A DNA stretch of 64,000 nucleotides from Sodalis endosymbiont of Henestaris halophilus (GCF_900161835.1 NZ_LT897836.1:1116001-1180000); one strand, 5' to 3'. Positions 37,125 to 49,299 are shown, counted from the stretch's first letter. The notes: a model not told the origin generated them from the sequence alone. Translations and numbers: made by a program.

Positions 37125-38246
37125 TTATTTTTTTATTAGATTGACCGCAATGCGATTTTTCTCTTCCAATATCGCTGCCTTTGCGCGAATGCGGGTCTCC
37201 AATTGGTCGATCATAAGGGCATTATCAAAACGCTCACGCTGACGCACGCCATCTTCATAAAAACCGCTTTTTTTATGGCTACCTGTCACTCCAATCGTGG
37301 AAGCTAGTGCTTCGCCTGGACCGTTCACCACGCAGCCAATAATAGATACATCCATAGGAGTGACTATATTTTCCAACCTTTGTTCCAAGGCGTTTACAGT
37401 GCCAATAACATCAAATTCCTGGCGAGAACACGTTGGGCAGGCGATAAAATTGATACCGCGTGCCCGAATATGCAGCGATTTTAAAATATCGAAACCTACT
37501 CTTACTTCCTCTAACGGATCAGCTGCCAGCGAAACGCGCAGCGTATCTCCGATGCCTTCACTAAGAAGCAATCCTAGGCCAATGGCTGATTTTACCGTTC
37601 CGCTGCGGGCGCTACCGGCCTCCGTGATGCCCAAATGAAGCGGTTGATCGATGCGCGATGCCAGCAATCGGTAGGCTTGCACTGCTAGAAATACATCAGA
37701 AGCTTTCACGCTGACCTTAAATGTGTCAAAGTTGAGTTTATCTAGGATGTTAACATGGCGCATAGCGGACTCCAGGAGCGCCTCCGGCGTAGGTTCGCCA
37801 TATTTGGCTTGCAGATCTCGTTCAAGAGAACCAGAGTTGACGCCGATGCGAATCGGAATATTTTTATCGCGAGCACAATCTACTACTGAACGGATGCGCC
37901 CCTCGTTACCAATATTGCCCGGATTGATTCGCAAGCAATCAACACCGTATTCGGCTACTTTCAAAGCAATGCGATAATCAAAATGAATATCCGCCACCAA
38001 AGGAATAGTAACTTGCTGTTTGATAAATTTAATGGCTTCAGCAGCGGCCATAGTAGGCACCGATACTCGCACAATATCAACACCGACACGCTCCAACGCC
38101 TTGATTTGCTTTACTGTCTTTGCTATATCTGTCGTGTGTGTATTAGTCATTGACTGTACTGTAATAGGTGTACCGTTACCTACCGGTACTTTACCGACGT
38201 AAATAAGTTTAGATTTTCGACGATTTATGTGTGCGGAATTATGCAT
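37125..38246 (-). CDS. ispG: 4-hydroxy-3-methylbut-2-enyl diphosphate synthase
   Basis: Iron-sulfur enzyme of the methylerythritol phosphate pathway to isoprenoids (quinones, undecaprenyl carrier). It has 373 residues (372 in E. coli). The 4Fe-4S ligands are CPTC and, about 32 residues on, GCVVNGPGE. The start was set at the ATG of [12 protein letters not shown] because GGAG lies 8 nt upstream and the family starts there; an upstream in-frame TTG would include the ribosome-binding site. It needs Fe-S clusters, which matters because most of the neighbouring isc operon has decayed. Confidence 0.97.
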   Translation of the reverse strand: MHNSAHINRRKSKLIYVGKVPVGNGTPITVQSMTNTHTTDIAKTVKQIKALERVGVDIVRVSVPTMAAAEAIKFIKQQVTIPLVADIHFDYRIALKVAEYGVDCLRINPGNIGNEGRIRSVVDCARDKNIPIRIGVNSGSLERDLQAKYGEPTPEALLESAMRHVNILDKLNFDTFKVSVKASDVFLAVQAYRLLASRIDQPLHLGITEAGSARSGTVKSAIGLGLLLSEGIGDTLRVSLAADPLEEVRVGFDILKSLHIRARGINFIACPTCSRQEFDVIGTVNALEQRLENIVTPMDVSIIGCVVNGPGEALASTIGVTGSHKKSGFYEDGVRQRERFDNALMIDQLETRIRAKAAILEEKNRIAVNLIKK

Positions 38247-38286
38247 TGATCTTTCTCCAACCAAGACAACTAACTTGACTCTTTAA

Positions 38287-39192
38287 TTACTGAGCAGGTA
38301 CAGTCAATCTCGCAACCTGATTCGCTCGGATGAATCGGCTCAGATCCACAGATTTGTCTTGATATTGAACTTGTACTGTATCAGGAGCGCCGATTGTTAA
38401 TTTGTATGGCGTCAAACCGGTAAGATTTAGCCTATCTCCGCTATACTGAATACCACTAAATAATTTCTTACCGCTGGCGTCATAAACCTCAAGCCAGCAT
38501 TCGCCAGTAAAATTTATCACTAGTATATTACCATCAGCATCAGCCGCGCAAACCTCTGGCAATAAAGCGCTCTGCGGTGCGGAGGGGATGACCATCGACA
38601 CTGGCGGCGAAGCGTATTCAGTTTGACCGAAAATGCCGGATGAGAGCATAACACTAGCATTATTATCAAACGATTGGCCGACATTATTATCGTTGTCACC
38701 AAGCGGTACCAATGTTACATCATTCCCCTGGAATAGCTGAAAAGATGATTGATCAGCCATGTTAGCGATATCTTGCTGCTGATCTTGATAGTTTTGCCAC
38801 CACCATGCGGCCGTTAGGCTAACCAATACAAACAATATAATCCAGGTCAACCCCATCAGCCAGCTATCGCGTTTTTTGCGGTTTTTTCCTAGCGAAAAAC
38901 TTTGCATTAACCTGACCTGTGATACTTCTCTCGACGCTTGCTGAGCAAGCATCGGCATCAATTCTTCTTCAGCAATATGCACCAGTCGTGCATAAGAGCG
39001 GATATAACCGCGTAGAAACGTCGAATTAAGATTGGGATTGGCATGATCATTTTCTATATCGCGCACAGTGGATAACTTTAGGCACAGCCGCTTGGCTATT
39101 GCTTGTTGGCTTAATCCCATATTTTCACGGGCTTGACGCAGGCGTCCTCCCGTGGAGGTTGGTATTTGATCTTGAAGAGATTCAGTATTCAT
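38287..39192 (-). CDS. rodZ: RodZ, cytoskeletal cell-shape protein
   Basis: Bitopic inner-membrane protein that links MreB to the elongation machinery. It has 301 residues (337 in E. coli). An N-terminal helix-turn-helix of the Xre type (about 16-75, GLSQQAIAKRLCLKLSTVRDI) is followed by a basic juxtamembrane segment (GKNRKKRD), one transmembrane helix (about 112-132) and a periplasmic part. The low-complexity linker is shorter than in E. coli and accounts for the missing length. The C-terminal DUF4115 domain (CWLEVYDASGKKLFSG to DLSRFIRANQVARL) is complete. It lies 40 bp upstream of ispG. Confidence 0.95.
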   Translation of the reverse strand: MNTESLQDQIPTSTGGRLRQARENMGLSQQAIAKRLCLKLSTVRDIENDHANPNLNSTFLRGYIRSYARLVHIAEEELMPMLAQQASREVSQVRLMQSFSLGKNRKKRDSWLMGLTWIILFVLVSLTAAWWWQNYQDQQQDIANMADQSSFQLFQGNDVTLVPLGDNDNNVGQSFDNNASVMLSSGIFGQTEYASPPVSMVIPSAPQSALLPEVCAADADGNILVINFTGECWLEVYDASGKKLFSGIQYSGDRLNLTGLTPYKLTIGAPDTVQVQYQDKSVDLSRFIRANQVARLTVPAQ

Positions 39193-39715
39193 TAGCTAAA
39201 ATTGCTAGTATTATTGAGGTGTTGCAAAAGAAATCAAGCGGTTGTGCATCATAACTTTGTTCGTCATGAAAACATCTGGCTAATCAAGCAAACGAATTTG
39301 CAACCATAAATTTTCAGCGCTGGCTAGCAGGAAATAGTTTTTTGTGAAAATCCAGTAGCCGTTATGCGCTGTAAAGCCGAATTACTATTAATTGGAGATT
39401 CGCTTTAGATTTTAATGCCCTATTTTAAGACTTATACTTCAGCGCACGTATAAGCAAAGTATACCCGCTCTGAACTTGAAAATAATCAATGTTCTCCAGC
39501 ATATAACAGCAACTTCATATTAATCTGGTACATACTGCCAAAACCTACATTATTCACGTTACTTTTAGGTACCGCTTATGGTGATTGGTACTTAACTAGA
39601 TGATATAATCACCGCATGCAGCCTTTTAGTCTCCCTGTGGGCAATGGCTACCTTTCCCCCACTCCATATTAGTTAGCTGCCGATAGCACAACCATTCATG
39701 ACAAAATGCCGACCA
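39193..39715. other. 0.5 kb spacer between rodZ and rlmN
   Basis: In E. coli rlmN is followed closely by rodZ; some other enterics carry a pilus-biogenesis lipoprotein gene (pilF/pilW) here. I see no open frame. Probably a decayed gene plus the rodZ promoter. Confidence 0.5.
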
Positions 39716-40867
39716 TCAGACTACGCGCACATCTATCAGGTTGCTGTTCATATTTTCACGCAAATTACGTTTGGTACGATCGATCACTACACCCTTCAGC
39801 TGCCCACAGGCGGCGGTAATATCGTCACCACGAGTTTTACGTACAATGGTTGTAAATCCATATCCCATAAGTAGGTTAGCGAAACGCTTTACCCGATTCT
39901 TTGAACTGCAGACATAAGTAGCCCCAGGAAATGAATTCCAGGGAATCAGGTTAATCTTGCAAGGAGTATCTCTTAAACATGCTGCTAGTTGATGTGCATG
40001 TTCAATGCCATCATTGATGTGGTCGAGCATTACGTACTCCACCGTAACTCGCCCATGATTAGCGTTGGTCTTTTTCAGATAGCAGCGAACTTCCGATAAA
40101 AAGGTGTCGATATTGTATTTGCGATTAATTGGCATAATCTTGTCTCTAATCGAGTCGTTTGGGGCATGGAGCGAAATTGCCAGCGCGACGTCTATCATAT
40201 TACCGAGTTTCTCAAGTGCCGGTACCACGCCAGCCGTCGATAGAGTAACGTGCCGCTTGGATAAACCGAAGCCGCAATCATCTAGCATGATCTCCATCGC
40301 CGGCACTACATTAGTTATATTCAACAAAGGCTCTCCCATCCCCATCATAACTACGTTAGTGATAGGCGGCCGCTGACCGATGACCTTAGTAGCGCGCCAA
40401 ACTTGGCCGACAATTTCCGACACCCGCAAATTTCGGTTAAAGCCCTGCTGGGCGGTATAGCAAAAAGTACACTGCAGCGCGCAGCCAACTTGAGAGGAAA
40501 CGCACAACGTTGCGCGATTAGCTTCAGGGATGTAGACCGTTTCTACCTGCTGTCGGCCGACCTGGATGGACCATTTGATGGTTCCATCGGCAGACCTTTG
40601 CTCTTTATATATTTCCGGCGCACGGATTTCTGCTAGCTCCTTCAGCCTGAATCGCAAATTCTTGTTAATGTCTGTCATCTTATCGAAATCATCGCAGCAA
40701 AAATGATAGATCCACTTCATCACCTGATCAGCACGAAAAGGTTTTTCTCCTAGCGAAGAGAAAAACTCACGCAGCTCCTGGCGATTCATATCAAGCAGAT
40801 TTAGTTTTTGCTGTACCGCTGATATGGAGGAAGTAGATATGGTTGATACAGATAATTGTTCAGACAT
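39716..40867 (-). CDS. rlmN: 23S rRNA (A2503-C2)/tRNA methyltransferase, radical SAM
   Basis: Methylates A2503 in 23S rRNA and A37 in some tRNAs. It has 383 residues (384 in E. coli). The radical-SAM cluster motif CALQCTFC (C-x3-C-x2-C) is intact, within [31 protein letters not shown] and the second active-site Cys in TAACGQL near the C terminus are present. The start MSEQLS follows the family; an upstream in-frame ATG at 40885 gives six more residues, and neither has a clear ribosome-binding site. It lies downstream of ndk, as in E. coli. Confidence 0.96.
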   Translation of the reverse strand: MSEQLSVSTISTSSISAVQQKLNLLDMNRQELREFFSSLGEKPFRADQVMKWIYHFCCDDFDKMTDINKNLRFRLKELAEIRAPEIYKEQRSADGTIKWSIQVGRQQVETVYIPEANRATLCVSSQVGCALQCTFCYTAQQGFNRNLRVSEIVGQVWRATKVIGQRPPITNVVMMGMGEPLLNITNVVPAMEIMLDDCGFGLSKRHVTLSTAGVVPALEKLGNMIDVALAISLHAPNDSIRDKIMPINRKYNIDTFLSEVRCYLKKTNANHGRVTVEYVMLDHINDGIEHAHQLAACLRDTPCKINLIPWNSFPGATYVCSSKNRVKRFANLLMGYGFTTIVRKTRGDDITAACGQLKGVVIDRTKRNLRENMNSNLIDVRVV

Positions 40868-41050
40868 AATTTGTTTTAATGTCATTTGTTTCAGGCCTCA
40901 TTATTACACATTATAATCCAGAAGAAATAAAGAAATGCCCCATTTAAGTGCGTATAACCGCTTTATATAGGGAAAATTAAAAACTAATTTGAGCGCAAAA
41001 CGGCTTGGATTAAAATGTGAATAAACCCTCTTTTTTCTGCTATCCGACAA

Positions 41051-41485
41051 CTATAAATGAATACGGTTGAAGACTTCAACGGCGTCGAAGAAATAAGCGA
41101 TTTCTTGTGCGGCGGATTCAACAGAATCCGAGCCATGTACTGCATTTTCAGTTAACCCGTCAGCATAGTCAGCGCGCAGGGTGCCTGATAGCGCCAGTGC
41201 AGGATTAGTAATGCCCATGATTTCGCGATTTCGGTGCACGGCATCCTCTCCTTCTAGCACTTGCACTACAATCGGACCGGAAATCATAAAATCCATAAGA
41301 CTATTAAAGAAAGGTTTTTCTTTATACTCTTCGTAGAATCTTTCTGCCTGCTCACGGGTTAATTGAAGCATTTTTAAACCAGCCACGCTCAGTCCGTTGT
41401 TTTCAAAGCGATGAATAATGGCACCGATGACGTTTTTGGCCACAGCGTTTGGCTTAATAATGGAAAAAGTACGTTCTATAGCCAT
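41051..41485 (-). CDS. ndk: Nucleoside diphosphate kinase
   Basis: Balances NTP and dNTP pools by transferring the gamma phosphate through a phospho-histidine. It has 144 residues (143 in E. coli). The start was set at [18 protein letters not shown], with AGGG upstream at good spacing, rather than at the earlier in-frame ATG. The active-site His lies in [12 protein letters not shown] (about residue 117). Gene order ndk-rlmN-(rodZ-ispG-hisS) is the enteric one. Confidence 0.97.
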   Translation of the reverse strand: MAIERTFSIIKPNAVAKNVIGAIIHRFENNGLSVAGLKMLQLTREQAERFYEEYKEKPFFNSLMDFMISGPIVVQVLEGEDAVHRNREIMGITNPALALSGTLRADYADGLTENAVHGSDSVESAAQEIAYFFDAVEVFNRIHL

Positions 41486-43215
41486 ACACATCCCTAAGTT
41501 GTTTTTTATGGTCATATGTTAATGCGCTGTTACGCCACACGGCACAAAGAGTGCAAATTAAAGGAGCATACTTAGCACTTATATTTACCTTTTAACATAA
41601 CATGTAATTTAAAATAACTCTACAAATAGCTTCGCTTCGTGGTTTTTGACTAAAAAGCGCACCTTCTGCTCCTTGCAGCCAGCAACATAAGCCGGATTAT
41701 ATCTGGTGGGCAAACAAAGATGACCACGCCAGTAACAGTGCTCTACGCAGCAGAAAATGTGCCTATTATGAGCTATTCGTTATTCGTTAGTTCTCACAAT
41801 GGCTACAGTACCTTTTAGAGAATCCCATAGGCCTATTTTTAACGCGTTTATGTCAACACCAATTTAATTAGTACCAGCGCGACCTTGTCACTGAGTTTTG
41901 CAACAAAGCGACAGAATTTAACCTCACTTGCTTGTTCTACGGTTTTTGATATCTTAAGCAACTTAAATCTGCCCTTGGCGGGCTATAATACAGAACAACG
42001 GAATATTATATACCCCCAAGTCCTTGGGAAAGCATAAATACGCTAGGAGGTAAAAGCCTTGTTACGGTTTATCTTAGCTACAAACTCTGGGTAATTTGTA
42101 GACTTCATAGTTTATAGTCGGTGCTTGCAATATTAGCTCTTATGAATGAAGTAGAGCTAATACGATGCGCTATAACATAATTAGCAACCTTAATAATTTA
42201 AGAACTAAGTTATACGTCAGCTATGAACGTATTTTATCGCTTATTTTGCAGCACATTATTTTATAAATTGGTCATACGAAGCAATTACAGTACTACCTGA
42301 ACAGCAATTAGTTAAAACTATTGATCGATACACACAAGCTAAAACAGGAAGATATCCCATGCCCTAAAGGCCACCAACAGCAAATTAATCAACATACGCA
42401 CGCCCACAGCGTTATAGCACTATCTAACCATTTCTTTAACCCATTTTTGATTTAGAAAAAGAGGCTGAAGCGGTCAATCTAAAAACACAACCTGTTCACG
42501 TTAAGGAACTGGTTGCTACTTATCAGGTTTGTTGATAAAATCGGACGAACAATTGCGAAATTGTAATTCTTACATTTGTAGACGTCAAGATACTTTACCC
42601 CTTTGTTAACAATTTTTAGTACTGCAACTAGCCCATCATCACATTTACACAAAAGGCATAATAATTATTGCCTTAGTGGTTGTACGTAAAATAGTAGAAG
42701 AAAAACAGCTAATAATCAGATTAACAGTTATGATATGACATGTCATGCTTATCAAGCTTGATAACGCTTTTTATTCTAAAACAAATCAGCACACTCTATA
42801 AATAATGTGAGCGATATTTATTTACTTAGCATGAATACGCTTCAATACATGAAGTTAACTGTGATAGCGGTTATTAACTATTAACTCTTGTCATGTCTAA
42901 GCATAAACAGGCTTAATCACCTGACGCAAAAGCGGTAATCAATCGCAATTTTTTGAAACAAATAAGAGAAAAAATTTTACAATTTATTAACTTATAGGTA
43001 TTGTAGTACCGGTTACTATAGTGAAAACCACTAGCAGCATCTAACAAAAGTTCAACATAGATTAGCAAGTAACGCCCTTCAGACACGGAATGGATTCGTT
43101 GGCGTGAAGAAAAGTTATAGCTAGAGGTGACTTAGACGTGGTATGCGTTGCAACAAATGGCCATACGACACGTACCCTTAACGTTAAGTTACTAAAACGC
43201 AGTATTCAGTTCGTG
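41486..43215. other. 1.7 kb spacer where pbpC-sseB and the 3' isc genes are lost
   Basis: In E. coli this interval holds pbpC, yfhM, sseA, sseB, pepB and iscX-fdx-hscA-hscB-iscA-iscU. All are unrecognisable, and about 13 kb has shrunk to 1.7 kb. Two adjacent palindromes (42735-42746 and 42749-42764), the second followed by CGCTTTTTATT, could be a remnant plus-strand terminator. Confidence 0.65.
42735..42764 (+). terminator. Tandem palindromes, possible remnant terminator
   Basis: A 12-nt palindrome (42735-42746) is followed after 2 nt by a 16-nt palindrome (42749-42764) and then, 3 nt later, by a T-rich run. No gene is left for it to serve. Confidence 0.3.
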
Positions 43216-44385
43216 TTAGCGGCGCCGTGTGCCGCCGACATTACGAAGACGCACAATAGTTTTACAGGCATGATTAATGGCGTAATCGATTTCATCGTGG
43301 GTGGTAAATCTTCCCAAAGAAAAACGAATAGAGCTGTAGGCAAGCTCATTATCAAGACCCATAGCGCGCAAAACATAAGAAGACTCAAGAGTAGCAGAAG
43401 TACATGCAGATCCCGTCGAAACCGCTAGATCTTTTAGCGCCATGATGAGGGACTCACCATCCATATCGTGAAAACTTACATTCAGCACCGTCGCGACTCT
43501 TTGTTGCAGGTCGCCATTAACGGTTACACCACCTATTTGTTGTAGTCCATGCCATAACCGGTCACGTAGCGCCCGAAAGCGCGGAATTTCACTCGATAGT
43601 TCCTGCGCTGCGATATGACAAGCTTCCCCGATCCCAACAATTTGATGCACTGGCAGCGTCCCGGAGCGCATACCGCGCTCATGACCGCCGCCGTGAATTT
43701 GGGCTTCGATCTTCACCCAGGGTTTACGACGCACAAACAAGGCTCCTATGCCCTTAGGGCCATAAACTTTATGGCCGCTAAACGACATAAGATCCACCGG
43801 CAATGCAGCTAAGTCGATGGGCAATTTTCCGACGCTTTGGGTGGCATCTACATGGAACAGCGCCCTGTGGGCATGACACAGTGCACCAAAGGCAGCTATA
43901 TCTTGAATCACACCAGTTTCGTTATTTACGTGCATCAATGAGACTAGAATTGTATCATCGCGCAGAGCATTGTTGAGCTGCTGCGCGGTAATGATACCGG
44001 TTGCCGACGGTACTAACCAGGTAACGCTGAAACCTTCTTGTTCCAACTGCTTACAGGTATCCATAACAGATTTATGCTCAGTCACGGCGGTAATAATATG
44101 GCGTCCTTTAGTACGACTAGCGTGAGCAGCCCCTTTTAAGGCTAAATTATCGGACTCTGTAGCACCAGAAGTAAAAACGATTTCGCGTGGATCGGCACCG
44201 ATAAGTGCCGCGACGTGATTGCGGGCAATATCAACTGCTTCTTCCGCTTGCCAACCGTAACGGTGTGAGCGAGAAGCTGGATTACCGAAAATCCCATCTA
44301 GAGTAAGATGCCGCATCATCTTTTCCGCAACCCGCGGGTCAACCGGCGTGGTAGCTGAGTAATCAAGATAAATCGGTAATTTCAT
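43216..44385 (-). CDS. iscS: Cysteine desulfurase IscS with shortened C terminus
   Basis: PLP enzyme that takes sulfur from cysteine for Fe-S clusters, tRNA thiolation, thiamin and other uses. It has 389 residues against 404 in E. coli. The N terminus [14 protein letters not shown], the PLP lysine in [12 protein letters not shown] and the catalytic Cys in [14 protein letters not shown] are intact. The start is the ATG at 44385, with AGGAG 9 nt upstream. After IVRLRNV the frame reads GGTRRR and stops; the enteric tail (about 18 residues after RLRDL, including the segment contacting IscU) is missing, and I found no frameshift that restores it. iscR upstream and iscU downstream are gone. It probably still supplies sulfur for tRNA modification. 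Confidence 0.96.
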   Translation of the reverse strand: MKLPIYLDYSATTPVDPRVAEKMMRHLTLDGIFGNPASRSHRYGWQAEEAVDIARNHVAALIGADPREIVFTSGATESDNLALKGAAHASRTKGRHIITAVTEHKSVMDTCKQLEQEGFSVTWLVPSATGIITAQQLNNALRDDTILVSLMHVNNETGVIQDIAAFGALCHAHRALFHVDATQSVGKLPIDLAALPVDLMSFSGHKVYGPKGIGALFVRRKPWVKIEAQIHGGGHERGMRSGTLPVHQIVGIGEACHIAAQELSSEIPRFRALRDRLWHGLQQIGGVTVNGDLQQRVATVLNVSFHDMDGESLIMALKDLAVSTGSACTSATLESSYVLRAMGLDNELAYSSIRFSLGRFTTHDEIDYAINHACKTIVRLRNVGGTRRR

Positions 44386-45653
44386 AAAGCGTAAACTCCT
44401 GGTGTCAATAACAACAGATGCAGTTATTATACTTAAATATGCAGGTATACCATTCATGGTTACCGGCAGTAGACCGTTTTAGTAAACGGATGCCACATAT
44501 CGTTATCTTGAAGATCAAAGAATATTAAGATTTTCTTCATTGCTGAACTTACCAGCTGACTAGCCAGTCTAAAATAATGTTGTTTAGAAGATCTATGATT
44601 GCATGCTAATATCTGTAACAGATGATATTAGTCAAACAAAAAGAGTAATAATAACGACTCTGGCAATTTACTCATAGTTTCGACTGAGTAAATAACTTTC
44701 ATCAAACTCACTTTCCGATACGACACCAGTTCATACTTGCGTAGAGGAGCAGTTTCCAGAAAATAGTTTAATACACTGAAACTTCAGTAACAGACTAAAC
44801 CCTATCCGAAATGTTGGGCGCAAACATGCACGTTAGTAACCGCATGAAGAACTTTGAAAATTAGTTTTAAAATTAGAATATCTGTGAAATTAATTCATAA
44901 AAATCATATCAGTATTTATGAGAGACTTCAACTTTTTAATTAAGTGGTTATCTCAAGTATGTATTTCTTGCTGAAGAAGTTACCAACACCTAAACCTAAT
45001 AGTTTTAGTTATTAAAAGCTAATGGCGTTGAAGATGAATAAATAATTATGACAAGTGCTACCGACGTTCTAAAGGGCATTTATAAAATTTACAGATGCTT
45101 TATATAGATTACAATCTTCACATAAAATATACAGTTCCTGGTTTTACTGCTAACGCAATCATAGACAAAATAAGGTGTTACCTGAACCTTGTAACCTATG
45201 CAAGACTATCTTGTACGCTTTTAAGGATCCCTGCTCACCCTGAATATCTCCGGTATCAAAGATAAAAGGAAAGTCCGCAAACAGGCTTTGATATTCGCTG
45301 ATAGTCTAAAGGCTAGCCAGGCATAATTAAAATTATTTAAGAATATGTAGAATTTTGCGGATAATATAATTTTAACGCTAGTAGATAAATTGATAGCATG
45401 TTAATCAGTTATATTTAGCAGATTGTAAATCATTAGAGATTATTTAAGCTTATGGTTGTTATGGCTTGTGCGGTATAGCCAATATTTTTAGTATTAAGAA
45501 GCGTCAACCAGAACCATACGGATATCGCCAAGTATCATCTAATCAATCATAGAAAATATAAGCAAAATTATAGCATGTCTGTAGTTTTTTGGTTGCGATC
45601 TGTTATACTAAAAAATATGATAGTTATTTAATATATTAATGGACGCGCCATCT
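44386..45653. other. 1.3 kb spacer at the iscR-trmJ position
   Basis: E. coli has iscR and trmJ between iscS and suhB. Neither is detected. An interrupted inverted repeat around TATCAAAG/CTTTGATA lies near 45250-45300. Without iscR, Fe-S-responsive control of iscS is probably lost. Confidence 0.6.
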
Positions 45654-46454
45654 ATGCATCCGATGCTCAACATCGCCATTCGCGCAGCGCGAATGGCAGG
45701 AAATTTAATTGCTAAACATTATGAAAACCCTGATACCATTGAAATAAGACAGCAGAAAAGCGATGAAAAATTTGTAACGAACGTTGACCACAAAGCAGAA
45801 CGTTTAATTGTTGAAATTATCCGCAAGTTTTACCCGAAGCACATCGTTATAGGTGAAAGAATAAATGCAATAAATTATGGAGATAATGACATACAATGGA
45901 TTATTATCCCACTGGATGGGACCACTAATTTTATCAAGCGTTTCCCACATTTTGCCGTTTCTATAGCTGTGCACATCAAGGGTCGTGCGGAGGTTGCTGT
46001 GGTTTACGATCCAATGCGCAATGAGCTGTTTACCTCATCTCGAGGTAATGGCGCTCAGTTAAACGGATATCGTATTCGCGTCGGTACATTGAACAATCTG
46101 GATGGTACCATTGTAGCTACCGGATTCCCATTTAAACAAAAAAAATATGCCAACAAATATATAGCCTTGATAAATGAACTGTTTGTTCAGTGTACTGATT
46201 TCCGTCACACTGGTTCGGCGGCACTGGATCTAGCCTATGTTGCCTCTGGCCGCGTAGACGGTTTTTTGAAAATCGATCTGGAATCCTGGGAGTTTGCTAG
46301 TGGAGAACTGCTAGTGCGTGAGGCCGGCGGCCTGGTAACTGATCTCACAGGCAATCATAATGACTTGTTTTACAACAATATTGTGGCTGGCAATCCCCGC
46401 ATTGTTGCAGCCATGCTGTTTGCTATGCGTGACGAGATAAAGCGAGGTGTTTAA
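45654..46454 (+). CDS. suhB: SuhB, inositol monophosphatase-fold Nus factor with altered metal site
   Basis: In E. coli SuhB is both an inositol-1-monophosphatase and a component of the rRNA antitermination complex with the Nus factors. It has 266 residues from MHPMLNIAIRAARMAGNLIAKHYE (267 in E. coli); an upstream in-frame ATG at 45639 adds five residues and neither has a strong ribosome-binding site. The family motif A, normally DPLDGT, reads IPLDGT (Asp84 of E. coli is Ile). Motif B, normally WDxAAGE, reads WEFASGE (Asp212 is Glu). The second acidic residue of the EE pair is Arg. The rest is well conserved. Phosphatase activity is probably lost or weak while the fold is kept. Plus strand, divergent from iscS, as in E. 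coli. Confidence 0.95.
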   Translation: MHPMLNIAIRAARMAGNLIAKHYENPDTIEIRQQKSDEKFVTNVDHKAERLIVEIIRKFYPKHIVIGERINAINYGDNDIQWIIIPLDGTTNFIKRFPHFAVSIAVHIKGRAEVAVVYDPMRNELFTSSRGNGAQLNGYRIRVGTLNNLDGTIVATGFPFKQKKYANKYIALINELFVQCTDFRHTGSAALDLAYVASGRVDGFLKIDLESWEFASGELLVREAGGLVTDLTGNHNDLFYNNIVAGNPRIVAAMLFAMRDEIKRGV

Positions 46455-48045
46455 GTAATTAAACTTTTCCCAGAACTGACAACATCGGCAACTGCGGTTC
46501 TTGATCCCCATAGACTCAACATTTATAGCAGGTTCTAAAATATTTTTGTCTTGTTTTATACTCTTTCTTGTTTTCGATTTTATCCCCACTTTTACCATTT
46601 TCATACCTTAAAATAAATCCTTTTTCTTCGCCTTATTATTTAGTTTTTCAACTATTATCAAAGCCGCTTTGCTAATTAATTTTTCCATGTTAATGCTAAG
46701 TATTTCCCGTATCAGACAAGTTGTTAGATAAAAGTCGCCGATAAAAAATCGAGAGACCGACATCTTTTTTAGGATCTTACTGGTATTGAATTTGAAAAAA
46801 AATTTTGGCTAAAGTAGGGTTAGTATTTGTTGTTTAGTCTCCTATGCATCAATGGCACTAGTATTATAGTAACCCAGAAAGGTTACATAAAACACGACGC
46901 TTTAGTCACGAACATCTCCACGATATTAGTTACGGAACGCACAAGAGGAAAGCTGTTGCATTACCCTATCGCATTAAAGTCAGTCAAGCAATTCAGCAAC
47001 TGAATAACAGCAGGGGGTAATCAATATACAGACAGATCAATTAATACGGATATTCAGGGCTGACATCCGTTTCTGTTATTTACCAAATTTGACTGGAATA
47101 ATATTATAAAAGTAAAATTCCAAAGGAATGAATAGACATTGCAGTATTTCCAGCTATCTCCGATACCGGAGATGTTTTAGGGTAATCATGGATCCTTATT
47201 CTTTGTGATTTATTACTGCGTTAATAGTTATCTAATGTTTGTCGACACGACATAGTAGATAGCAGTAACGTGATCAGGAACAAAACATTGCAGATGCATA
47301 TCACACTATTTAGCACCTAGTTAAAATAAAGCATCCTGGGGCACCCTAGCACACCGTAACTGCGGTAGTTATCAGCACTTACAAGAAGGAATTAAGCATA
47401 CAAAGCCGATCACTTACGGCGAACGTTATAAACATGAAAGATACACTAGATATAGTAACGTACTTTACGGAATTAAGATCTTATTAACTGTCCAGCGCTA
47501 AAATTCTTCATGCTGCAAAAAATAATCGTGCTCCAAGATAAAATGGATTAATGAAACGCCAACGTTAAATCAGTGTAAGCAGCAATACTATGGCTGAATC
47601 AAAAGTAAACTAACTGATGTAGGAGGTACAGGCAACGTTTCGCGTAACTTTAAGTGGAAAGTTTTCCTAAAATATTTAGTTAAATAAATATGTTTTTTAT
47701 TCAAGTACCAAGATGAAACGCTGTCATTCGCGAAGAGCGGTTAAATAAAATATTTTATTCCGCTAAACGTACCCGAGCAGCAATAATTACGTTAGAATAA
47801 ACGCCTCTTATTCGTTCCAGTCAAAAGATAACAAGATGTGATAGCGTTATTTTAGCGATTAACAAATGCAAAAACAGATTTACAGAAAAAGTAGATAATA
47901 ATTTTAAGCTGATCAATAAGCAGAGTAAAATAAAAACAGATTGAATCTCAAGTAGTAGATAATCTTTTGATTATGCAAAATCTATGAATTCCTTTTATTC
48001 TACCCCTTTTCTAATTATAATTAATCTGTATGCCTTATGTGGATA
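46455..48045. other. 1.6 kb spacer between suhB and glyA
   Basis: In E. coli csiE, hcaT and the hca cluster occupy this interval. I see no recognisable piece of them. A+T-rich, no gene supported. Confidence 0.65.
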
Positions 48046-49299
48046 TCAAGTATACACGGGGTGCCTAGCACAAATATCGAGCACTTTATTTTTAGTACGT
48101 TTAATGATCGTAGAGTCGTTGATATTGTCTAGTACATCGCACATCCAGCCGGCTAATTCACGTACATCAGGTTCGGTAAAGCCGCGGCGAGTAACCGCTG
48201 GCGTACCGATACGCATCCCTGAGGTAACTAACGGGCTTTTAGGATCATTTGGCACGCTATTTTTATTAACAGTTATATTGGCAAGTCCCAGGGCCGTATC
48301 GGCTTCAATTCCAGTTAGGTTTTTATTTACTAAATCTAGCAGGAATAGGTGATTGTTAGTAGCGCCGGAGACAACTTTGAATCCTCGCGACAAAAAGACA
48401 TCCACCATAGCCTTAGCATTTTTGATTACTTGCAACTGATAAGTTTTAAATGCGGGCTCCATAGCCTCCTTCAGCGCTACTGCCTTGGCTGCAATTACAT
48501 GCATTAACGGACCTCCCTGTGCACCTGGAAAGACGGCAGAGTTTAATTTTTTGTATAACTTTTCGCTGCCACCTTTGGCCAGGATTAAACCACCACGAGG
48601 ACCGGCAAGCGTTTTATGAGTCGTAGTGGTGACTACGTGCGCGTGATGTAAAGGGTTCGGATACACCCTAGCTGCGATAAGGCCCGCCACGTGGGCCATG
48701 TCCACAAACAGATAAGCGCCGATGCTATTAGCAATTTGCCGCATTTTGGCCCAATCTACAAAGCCAGAATAAGCGGAAAAACCACCAATAATCATTTTGG
48801 GCTGATGATTTTTTGCTAGTTTGGATAACTGCTCATAATCAATATGGCCGCTCTCATTGATGCCGTAAGACACGATATTATATAATTTACCAGAGAAGTT
48901 GACTGGAGAGCCATGGGTTAAATGACCGCCGTGTGCTAAATTCATACCCAACATGGTATCACCTGGTTGCAACAAAGTTGTATAAACAGCGAAATTAGCC
49001 TGTGAACCAGAATGAGGCTGTACATTAGCATAATCAGCGTCAAACAATGCCTTTGCGCGATCGATGGCTAACTGTTCAATCACGTCGACATATTCACATC
49101 CGCCGTAGTAACGCTTGCCGGGATAACCTTCAGCGTACTTATTGGTAAGCTGTGAGCCCTGCGCCTCCATAACACGAGTACTGGTGTAGTTTTCAGAAGC
49201 AATCAGTTCAATGTGCTCTTCTTGGCGTATCACTTCCTGCTTCATTGCCTGCCACAATTCGGCATCATAATCTGCAATGTTTATATCACGCTTTAACAT
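48046..49299 (-). CDS. glyA: Serine hydroxymethyltransferase
   Basis: PLP enzyme that interconverts serine and glycine and charges tetrahydrofolate with one-carbon units for thymidylate, purines and formyl-Met. It has 417 residues, as in E. coli. The PLP lysine lies in [25 protein letters not shown] and [13 protein letters not shown] are intact, as is the C terminus RHPVYT. AGGAGA precedes the ATG. With folK nearby in the genome it supports a working folate cycle. hmp, divergent in E. coli, is lost, and I did not find a convincing PurR or MetR site upstream. Confidence 0.98.
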   Translation of the reverse strand: MLKRDINIADYDAELWQAMKQEVIRQEEHIELIASENYTSTRVMEAQGSQLTNKYAEGYPGKRYYGGCEYVDVIEQLAIDRAKALFDADYANVQPHSGSQANFAVYTTLLQPGDTMLGMNLAHGGHLTHGSPVNFSGKLYNIVSYGINESGHIDYEQLSKLAKNHQPKMIIGGFSAYSGFVDWAKMRQIANSIGAYLFVDMAHVAGLIAARVYPNPLHHAHVVTTTTHKTLAGPRGGLILAKGGSEKLYKKLNSAVFPGAQGGPLMHVIAAKAVALKEAMEPAFKTYQLQVIKNAKAMVDVFLSRGFKVVSGATNNHLFLLDLVNKNLTGIEADTALGLANITVNKNSVPNDPKSPLVTSGMRIGTPAVTRRGFTEPDVRELAGWMCDVLDNINDSTIIKRTKNKVLDICARHPVYT

